64,000 bases of DNA from assembly GCA_029255685.2 (NCBI GenBank), contig CM055315.2, positions 30,261,501 to 30,325,500 on the forward strand, written 5' to 3'. Positions 55,895 through 64,000 of this stretch are shown one piece after another. The stretch's first letter is position 1, and each line of letters starts with the position of its first letter. This DNA comes from Silene conica (taxonomy: Eukaryota > Streptophyta > Magnoliopsida > Caryophyllales > Caryophyllaceae). The position numbers and the translations under genes are program-made. Below the pieces are notes generated by a model, which saw only the letters and a program-made list of their open reading frames with translations, was not told where the DNA came from and searched no databases.

Positions 55895-56424
55895 AACAAC
55901 CTACCGCAGCCGTGTATTCAGAGCAGCATTTTGGACAGAACAGAATGCAGAAACATAGTAACAACCAACAGTGATTAATCGGGCAGAGAAAGACGCAACA
56001 ACTAGCAGCAATTAAGACGAGACAGATTGATTAGGCGAAGCATGTTAAATTTTTAATGTGCATCCCCTTTAACATCAATTATTAACCTTAGAACAATAGA
56101 AGTAGAGGGCAGCAGTGACCGTAACAACATGGGGCAACAATAACGATAAAATAGTAGGAACGAAGGCACGACAGCAAGACAATAACCCGCTGCAACCACA
56201 ACAGCAGTATACAACATCAGTAGCAACGCAGTAGGCAACATCACGTAATATGGAAGAAAAGAGGGGGAATACAGCCCCACTATCCTAACAAGAATATGAG
56301 AAAGAAATTCAGATAATGAGAAGCATAGGGAGTTGACAGTATGAAGGCGGTGGTAGAGACAACTAAGTAATCCTTCTAAACTGAAAGTTCCTAGAAAAGC
56401 TTCGGGTACAGTTCTTGCAATATA
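55895..56424 (-). repeat. Fourth piece of the split gypsy LTR
   Basis: This non-coding piece starts with the candidate duplication AACAACCTA. It ends at the TA in front of a Stowaway. Confidence 0.6.
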
Positions 56425-56631
56425 CTCCCTCTGAGTCGGAGTAATGGTTCTTACTTCCTCTTTGGTGCAAGTTTAGTGATGGTTCCTCTTTCCATTTTTA
56501 GTAACTTTTTTGGGGTCTAAAATCAATTCAGTGTGGGGTAGGGTGTTTTATGTGGTTTAGAATCATTTCCTTAATTTTTGTGCATAAAGCTAAATGAACC
56601 ATTACTATGACTCGGAGGGAGTATATAGTTA
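56425..56631. mobile_element. Stowaway MITE
   Basis: The inverted ends CTCCCTCTGAGTCGGAGTAA and TTACTATGACTCGGAGGGAG are flanked by TA at 56423-56424 and 56632-56633. The 207-bp body is non-coding. The ends match the general Stowaway consensus CTCCCTC. Confidence 0.93.
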
Positions 56632-57531
56632 ACAAGAAGTGCTTTCCCCTAGCCTATAGTAGTTAGTAGTTTTTTTCTATGTATATGAAGTAGCCCGCAT
56701 TACATTAACACGAGAAAGCAACATAATAGAATAGAGATGTCAGAGAAACACAACAGCAAGACATAGTCAAGTACGACATTTCTCATCGAACATTAAATAC
56801 ATATCAGATTATACTCATTCCCTTATTAATTTAGGACCTAAATTTCTGAACAACAATTTCTCATGACAATCCAATTTCATAAACAACATCACACCCATAA
56901 ACATTCACAAAGAAACTCATGTCAAATTAATCTAAGAGGAAGGTCGAGTTTTCTCATTATCGTCACCTCAAAGCGGTTTAAACTCCGAAATCTTCTTCCA
57001 CCACGAGCAAGGCAACCTCGGGATCGACTAGGCTAACTTCTAAGAACACCAAAGACGGAAATTATAAGCTTAAAAACGAATTGGGGTAAAACAGCCCAAA
57101 AATGAAAGTGAACAAAATGAAAATCAGAAGTGGTAGAAAGATCACAAATTTCGAGAGGATTCCGAAATATAAAATTTACCTTGATTCGAGTTGAGGAAGG
57201 GTTCGAGATGATCCTTTGAAGCTTTCTTAAAGAAGAGCACAAATGAGTTTTTGTTTAACAGTGTGGAATGAGTTTGTGAACAATTGAAATGTGATGGATG
57301 AAATGAGGAGTTGTCCTTTTTATACTTGAGTCGGGTTTATTTTATTTAAGTGATACAGAACTCAAGTCGGGAAATTGCCAAGTGATAACATCTTAAGATT
57401 AAAATAATCTTAAGACGGAACTTAACGGAAATCTTAAAATAAACTTACGATTCATTATTAAAATAGTATTATATTTCCGAAATTACTTTTAATTTATAAA
57501 ATTTCGTTTTACGAAAATATGGGATGTTACA
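56632..57531 (-). repeat. Proximal piece of the split gypsy LTR
   Basis: On the minus strand this is the LTR start, TGTAACATCCCATATTTTCG, running down to the Stowaway. 57305-57325 contains a TATA-like word (TATAAAAAGG on the minus strand) suited to the LTR promoter. Confidence 0.7.
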
Positions 57532-57544
57532 ATCACCCCATCTT
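57532..57544 (-). promoter_or_regulatory. Gypsy polypurine tract
   Basis: The minus strand reads AGATGGGGTGATT directly before TGTAACATCCC. CGAGGACGAAAC, common in plant gypsy 3' ends, lies just upstream. Confidence 0.7.
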
Positions 57545-59700
57545 TCAAAAAGTTTCGTCCTCGAAACTTGAAGACAGAAATAAGTACGAAAACAACTCTA
57601 GCTATCAAAATGTACTACCAGGGTTACGGAAACCCAAAACTTTATTTTTTTTCCGAAAAGGTTTCAAGAAGCAATATATTTCAAGGCATAAGTCTTTGTC
57701 AATGGACAATGGGGTTCTCGTTACGTATTCAAGAGCCCGACATTCCAAATCTAAGACAAGTCCCAAATTTAAATCAGTCAAAATTCAAAACTTAGATCGA
57801 TCCGGTATCGGTAAGCATAGTTCCGGTTATCAGACGTCTCCAATAACGAGTTCAAATGACAAATCGACGTTGAGATCAATCAAATTGCAAATCAATCAGT
57901 TCTTTTAAAACCAAATTTCCCAAATTTAACCTTTATTTTCGATTCCTCAAAAGAGTAAAATTGCAACAACGACAAAAGGTCACTCTCAACAAAAGAGGGA
58001 CCAGTTTCAAATTCTCAAAACAATTAAGATTTTCCAAAAACTGCGAACTTTTGAAGTGAACAATAGGGAATCAATTTCAAAAACAGTCACTGGGAGCGCA
58101 GAAACAATCATAGAGAGTACCCTCGACGCGAAGGGTTAGATGTTTCTAGCTTTAACGCTAGTAGAACATACTAAGGAAGATCGAAGGAGCGAAACAACCA
58201 GGCTAAAAGTCAAGGAACGGTAACTCTTGCTAAACATGGGAGCACTAGCCACTCAATCCATAATCAAAGCATCGTTACAACGATTCCTAATGTCCCATGG
58301 AAGACGATTCAAGTGTCCTCCGGACTCACAATGGTTTCACAATCTTTCTTACCATTATCTTATCCACAAAACAAGGTATTCCTCAACAAGAAGGGATTCC
58401 AAGCACCTCATTCGACTCACACTAACCTGAAATTCCACAAAAGAGGTCAGCCATGTGGATTAGCTCACACTAAAATCCGTTCAACCACGGTTAAGGATCT
58501 CTCACTCACGGAGTCACGGTAGAAGCTTAAGCACATATCCTAGACCAAGGTTCACGCACTTCCAAAACTCTAAACCAAAATTCCATTACTATAATGTCGA
58601 ACCTCTAAGCCTAGGATTTGGTTTTCATTATCCCGTAACCTCTTTTCCATTGAGGGACCATAACAAGATCATCCTTAACCTTAATTTCTAAACAACTCGA
58701 TCCCATCGAACTTATTCCACGGGTATCTCGAAATCCTCAAATCCCAAATTTTATTACCATAGAGAACAACTTCTAAATCTTGTGGTTTCTAACCTCTTAC
58801 CAATAGTATACATCCCAAAGAAAAGTTCCAAGGAAGTAACAATTTTCACTCCTACAGTTTCCATAAGATCAGACTTAGTTATTCACATTCCGAGATTCCT
58901 CAAATGGTACTTCAAAATCTACAAATATCACTTACACACCGATCCATCTAACATTGAACTCTCAAGATGGCACACTATCCAATATCGCCCGGACATTATT
59001 ATCATAAACTTTCTCAACCAAATTCGGACAACGCAAAACCAAGCATTCATCCAGGCATGTATCACTACTCCAAGAACAAGTCAACCTCGCCACTAATCTA
59101 AATGAAAAGGAAAAGGCTCACAGAAGAGGCGATGAGGTACGAACTTCAGGGATAAACACGATACAGATCTCGAGAGAGTCACCCGAAAACGACTCGAGGA
59201 ACAACGAGACGACCAAGGTAAGGATCTTTAGGCTATGGACCCCAATAAAATTGAAGCCAAGATCAGAAGGAGAAGCAAAGGGAAAAAAAGGAGAGAAACG
59301 ATATGAAAGGAACGATTACGGAAATCTCCCAAGGTTCGAGTCTCTCACTATTCTCACGAGGTTCTCCCTCCTTACCTTCCAAATTAAGCAATTCGATTAT
59401 TGGTTCTCACAAACATTTCCTCAAAACGATTTATATACCATAATTCTTCAATCTTAAAGCAATGTCATCCTTCCAATTACCTATTCCCAAAAATTTTAGA
59501 TGTCTCATCTCTGCCAGTACCACAAATGACAGTTCAATAACACTCTCAGGTCAACAGCTCATATGTTATGTCCACTTCACTTACATCACTTTCCATCAGA
59601 TAAAAGCTCTTAAATCATCAAGTCTCCAACTTTTACTTCCCAACGAATTGCCCTATTCAATCTTTACACCAGGGGTACACCTTTAAATTTCCTCAAGTAC
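57545..59700 (-). other. Non-coding 3' spacer of the gypsy element
   Basis: No pol motif is found on either strand. The sequence is moderately AT-rich, with frames of at most about 130 codons and no recognisable protein. By position it is the internal region upstream of the 3' LTR on the minus strand, either a long spacer or a decayed coding region. Confidence 0.45.
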
Positions 59701-62700
59701 TCTAATAGATACGCTTTAAGTTGATGATATGAACGATTTTTTTGTGAATACACAGGCAAGAAAAACATTCTATGACTTCGACAACCGCGAAGTCCGTAGA
59801 TTGCAATGATAGCACACCAACAGGTACAAAGCCATATTACGTAGTAGATTTATTCTCATTACTATGTTGTTTTTCTGATTTTTCATTGTTCAATTAAATA
59901 GCCAATTTTCTACACATTTCAAATCTATCAAAAGGTGAAATAAACCCACCATAAGCAGCTAATTGCCTGGATATATTTCGTTTGAGGACAGGGCATCTAT
60001 TAAGAACCTTACAGTTTTACTTTACGTAGCACACGAACTCATCAAAAATTTTAACCGCAAGGCCTATGCCTCTTCTCTCAATTCTATTTCAAACTTTTCT
60101 AATATTATATAAGGCGAAATCAAAGGAACTTATCCAATTTATTGCAGCTATGGGGTAATTGCTACCATCCGCATCCTTGAACAAGCCTTAATTGATTCTT
60201 AGGTCAAAGAATAGGTTCACTGGTAATCCCTACATTAAATTAAGCAATACCTACTGCTAATATCAAACTTATAAAGCCAAATTAACCAACAAGAATCAAA
60301 TAATTAAAAGAAATTATGTCAAAATAACCATTACCTGCAAATTTTTCAATACACTAGACATCTTCTTCTGTATATATATGTTATTATCAACCAAAAATTT
60401 CAACAAACAAGAAGCAGACAATTTGACCTCTCTGAAGTGCTATTGGATTTTTTGAAATGTATCAAAAGTTAGGGTCACAAAATTGAAAAAAGTGATGAGA
60501 CAGAACGAATTACCCTTGTGCTAGACTGCTTGGCACCCTCAGGTCACATCTCAATCTGAAAAGTGTCAAGATGTCCCAAAGCTATGACTAAATAGCCTCT
60601 AGACGGAAGAACATAATCCCTACAAGTGAAAAAGGAAAAAAACAACATTTTAAAGAGAGGGACTTTTATATCTTCTGATGAGGGCCAATTCAAAATAAAC
60701 GACATGTTTTATTCACTGCCATTATTTATAATTACCGAGTATTCGAGAGTGACTAAATTATATACCATCTACAAAAGAACAACATGAAAGAACCAACTAA
60801 AAACACAAAAGGGTGAGCTACTGTAATATATTTGGGAGATTTCGTATGCTCACTTTCCTTAGTAATGAGTAGAGTAGTATATAACCCGTCACTTACAAAT
60901 TGAAATTATGAATCATTAAATTTACATTTGAATAGAATGACACAAGGAGCTAGATTTCATACCCCTACACTATCAGTTTTCTTAAACACAGTCAGCCGAG
61001 CATTACTTGATTTATTTCAAAATCTCTAAAATGCACCACATATGATAATGCTAAGAAATTCCTACGTAATTTGGCACCAACTAATTGTCTATACCAATGT
61101 ATCTGCATATTATTTGAGCTACCCAGTCTAAAACTGTAAATGTAATGTGCATTTTGATTTAGTAAGCAAATGCAAGTGTAATAAAAGGCTATGTTTATGT
61201 GATCAAGATAACACATACCTAAGTCGCTCCTTTTTTCATTTTGCGGACATATCACTCTTCATCAAGTTTTATCGCAGCCATCTCAGACTCTCAGCCACTA
61301 CTTTGCGGAGAGCAGGCCCAAATTTTACCTCTAGAGATATATGTAAATAAACCAATATGGCAAAACGATAATAAACCAATATGGCAAAACGATATTTTCC
61401 CCCGTATTATCAATTGTTGCCTTTTTGTGTCTCGTCAAAAAATCTACATAAACAAGCACGCTTTTAAAAATCGGGAATGTTAAAAAATCTGGAATGCATT
61501 GTTAAGACAGGCATACAAGAACCTTGTTGTAAGTCCGACTCTACTTGCAAGAGTCGTCGGAGGGGACTGATTGGTGCTTGAAGCAAAATACAAATGACCA
61601 GCAACTTCAATTCTCTGCAAACTGGTAGGCCTACTCCCAGCTTGCACTAACCTTAGCTTTGAAATTGGAATCTTTCTTCATCCATTCCAAACCCTTAGCC
61701 GTCAATACTACCTTTCCTTCCCTCCCTTTTTTTTGATGAAAGGTAAGTAAATATATCAAAACCAAAGTCAAAATTACAAGGGGTAGATACAAAGAAAAAC
61801 TAATCTATCTCACAGCCTTGTGCTTATCAGCTATCAAGAAAAACTACTCCAAGCGTGCTCAATTCCAAACTCACAAACCACATATCAGTAGCATTCTCTG
61901 AGATGCTAACTGACTCATATTGTCCTACTATTCTACCAAACGCCAATGTTCATCCAGCTAGAACCCACTTTGCTAGCTAACCTACTCCATGCTTGCTATT
62001 ACCATTCCAGTTGGCAGACCATATGATCTCTGCACCCACACACAAAACCTGCCATTCCTGCGTATTACCACAGCTGTAACCAGTCCCTACAGAGCAGTTC
62101 TGTTCACACTGCATCTCTGCACAGTTGCGACCAGTCCTCGCTACAGTGCTGAGCACGCTAGTGCTTATCTTCTTCAAAGAAAACTCTATCTAACTCTACT
62201 CCATGCTTGAGATTAGCTGCAACCAGTCCCTGCTGTACAGTTCCGATCACGCTGCAACACACATACCTGCGCATTAACAGCTGCAACCAGTTCCTGCATC
62301 TGTACGGTTCCAAAATTGCAGACCCAAGTCCCTAATCCTTTGTTGCCCCTGGTCACTTCCCTGCTGCTAACAGACCAGAATGCTACTTCACTGATCTGCT
62401 ATCTTCCTTACACTCACACACGACATTCAGCCAGCCTCCGCAGCTGACCTCATTCCCTCCCTTTACCATCACCATTCACGCCTCCTCATTAATATACTAC
62501 AACTACTAATCCTAGCCTCTAACACCAATTACTATTAAGATAATCTGATTATTTCTTATGGCAAGACCACGCCAGCTAATATGGTATATTTCTCTGCATC
62601 TATAAAATACAGATAGATTTACAAGATTCTAAAGCATAGTACCCCGTATCTTTTAAGCTCGATATTGTATTTACTAAGTTCCCATGGTATCATAAATACT

Positions 62701-63389
62701 ACCAAGGTCTGTTCAAGGAACTTGTAGGCAACCCTCCCCAAATTCCGATATTTATCTAAACAATTAGCGCTCTACTGAAGGTATATCATTGTCTTACGGT
62801 TTAGTCTCGTTCAATTTTCTCAACCCATTATTTTTGAACAACTTTTTAAGACAAAAATATAATGAAATAACAATGATCAACACAAAGAGAGTTGTTCCGG
62901 CATAAATCGATATCAGGTGCAAAAACGAAGCATAAATCGATATCAGTTGCCCGATTTTCTTGGAGGTACATGCTCGTGTTCTGACCAAGGAGGGTGTGTT
63001 CGGTGATGCCAGGTAAAAGGAAGTGACACATCTACTACCGATTCAGGATCCGATGCGGAAGAGGTACTAGTATATCTGAAATTGCAGCCATTCAGACAGT
63101 CCATAGGTTATCTGTTGACTGTAAGGACAACTACAGAACAGATGTTTCATAGTCTCAGCAGTACCATTGCAGATGTAGCACAAGCTATCAGAAACCAAGT
63201 TCAGATGGTTGTCTACTTCGGCAGGCAGTAGCTATTGCTGTACTTGAGCATTGTATTTTTTTTTTTTGTGTCATTTCGAATAATTTCAAAACTCATGTAA
63301 GGTTTTATTGTGAAAAAAATATATTTTAGAGTTATTATATTTAAATAATTTCTTTGCATCATCTCATTTAAAAAAAAAATATTTTTTTT
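59701..63389. other. Unassigned AT-rich sequence
   Basis: No gene is supported. A T-rich run with TTTTTTTTGATGAAAGGTAA near 61729 resembles the reverse complement of a plant LINE 3' end, but no LINE protein follows. 62090-62330 contains loosely repeated CTGCAACCAGT words. 62920-62955 has a short direct repeat, GCATAAATCGATATCAG. Confidence 0.4.
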
Positions 63390-63609
63390 TGACCTATTTG
63401 CGGCGTTTTTTTGGCAAAAACGCCTCAAATAGAAATGCTATTTGCGGCGTTTTTGTTAAAAACGCCGCTAATAGTATCTCTATTTGAGGCGTTTTTTTTT
63501 TCGCCGCAAATAGCCTTTTCTATTTGCGGCCCCCTTATTTGCTGCTACACCAAAAACGCCGCAAATGACCACTTTTTTGGAGCCGCAAATAGCTATTTTT
63601 CTACTAGTG
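63390..63609 (-). mobile_element. Terminal part of a CACTA transposon
   Basis: The minus strand begins CACTAGTAGAAAAATAGC at 63609, the usual start of plant CACTA elements. Up to 63390 there are about eight copies of TATTTGCGGCGTTTTT and its complement, typical subterminal repeats. The opposite end and transposase are not in the window, or the fragment is solo. The three bases outside are CCA. Confidence 0.8.
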
Positions 63610-64000
63610 CCATGACCAAAATCTGTCTTCGTATTATCCTTTTGCCTTGCCACTTCCCCCTCCTTCTTTTTCTTTTCTCTATTCTTGGTATCAAACAAGG
63701 CCTAAATCTGTCCATGAATTATCCATGAACCTTAGCATAATCAAAATCATAGGCATAGGTTGCATAAGAGTCACAACATATGATGTCGTAGACATTCTCA
63801 GATTGAAGATCATGGGTAAACTGACCATACTATACATCAAAACCAACAACATTTACGAAACCAACACCACTATTCTTCAACAGTAAATATACAATATAAG
63901 TAGAATGGAGGCACTACTAAGAAAGACGACGATAACATACTTTCTTAAATGAAACCAATGCTACTTCATAAGTCAGCGTAGAGCTTGGAGGAACCACGAC
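63610..64000. other. Unassigned 391-bp stretch at window edge
   Basis: This lies outside the CACTA terminus. No repeat, gene or motif is recognised. Confidence 0.5.

Larger units (their letters stand above)
22951..57531 (-). repeat. Gypsy 3' LTR (about 3.5 kb) split by four insertions
   Basis: The plus strand starts TGTAAAACCCCTCG at 22951 and ends GGGATGTTACA at 57531. On the minus side of that end lies GATGGGGTGATTG, a gypsy polypurine tract next to TGTAACATCCC. The pieces are 22951-23388, 35493-36933, 37249-37403, 55895-56424 and 56632-57531. They are separated by an Athila element, a Stowaway, the giant Mutator-like element and another Stowaway. The pieces rejoin cleanly once one copy of each target duplication is removed. 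No genes are present in the LTR itself. Confidence 0.75.

Noticed and set aside
57519..57908. 129-codon plus-strand frame at the gypsy LTR border
   Set aside because: It crosses the LTR end and polypurine tract on the opposite strand, with no conserved motif.
61729..62520. LINE element
   Set aside because: Only a T-rich run followed by GATGAAAGGTAA-like text suggests a reversed LINE tail. No reverse transcriptase or endonuclease frame and no target duplication could be found.
1..64000. CRISPR arrays, operons or bacterial regulatory sites
   Set aside because: The sequence is plant nuclear DNA. Spaced palindromic arrays here have conserved cores with variable spacers, but they lie inside LTR elements with no associated cas-type genes.

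Overview
The window is repeat-dense plant nuclear DNA, almost certainly from an angiosperm (eudicot). It shows plant-type Ty3/gypsy (chromovirus and Athila/Tat) and Ty1/copia fragments, a Cassandra TRIM with 5S-rRNA-like LTRs, Stowaway, hAT, CACTA and Helitron elements, TTTAGGG-type telomere-like repeats and a FAR1-type Mutator transposase. The species cannot be fixed from sequence alone. I found no ordinary host gene, rRNA gene, functional tRNA gene or CRISPR array.

Layout. 1-3401: one end of a minus-strand LTR element (non-coding internal part, primer site, 1.2 kb LTR) inserted in the RNase H region of a decayed minus-strand gypsy element (3402-9255). That gypsy element is also broken by a Cassandra TRIM (5080-5922, target duplication TTACA) and by a hAT-type MITE in its LTR (8745-9246, target duplication GGTGTTAC). 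9583-14399: two copies of a 2.2-2.5 kb gypsy LTR in inverted orientation around a 0.4 kb spacer. 14400-14762: a TRIM internal domain and LTR attached to the right-hand copy. 14763-22248: Athila-type pieces, a copia LTR and a second TRIM. 22249-22950: a copia integrase fragment.

22951-57531 reads as one minus-strand gypsy LTR of about 3.5 kb, split by four insertions: a 12.1 kb non-autonomous Athila element (23389-35487, duplication AACAT), two Stowaway MITEs (36934-37246 and 56425-56631) and a giant 18.5 kb Mutator-like element (37404-55894). 57532-64000 is degraded retroelement spacer and unassigned DNA, with a CACTA terminus ending at 63609.

The giant Mutator-like element is the most unusual feature. 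Its two ends are inverted repeats with about 75 bp of clear similarity, next to an imperfect 9-bp duplication. At its right end it codes for a FAR1/MULE transposase with candidate DDE residues and a SWIM finger, interrupted by one in-frame stop. It also carries five genes of an unrecognised small helical protein family: four of exactly 90 residues and one of 116 residues produced by an internal 26-residue duplication. A 156-residue basic/acidic orphan protein, a tandem array of tRNA-like B-box units and a roughly 4 kb-armed imperfect palindrome complete it. Each palindrome arm holds insertions that the other lacks, so each serves as the empty site for the other. How the small proteins relate to transposition is unknown; their multiplication inside the inverted repeats suggests captured or element-specific accessory genes.
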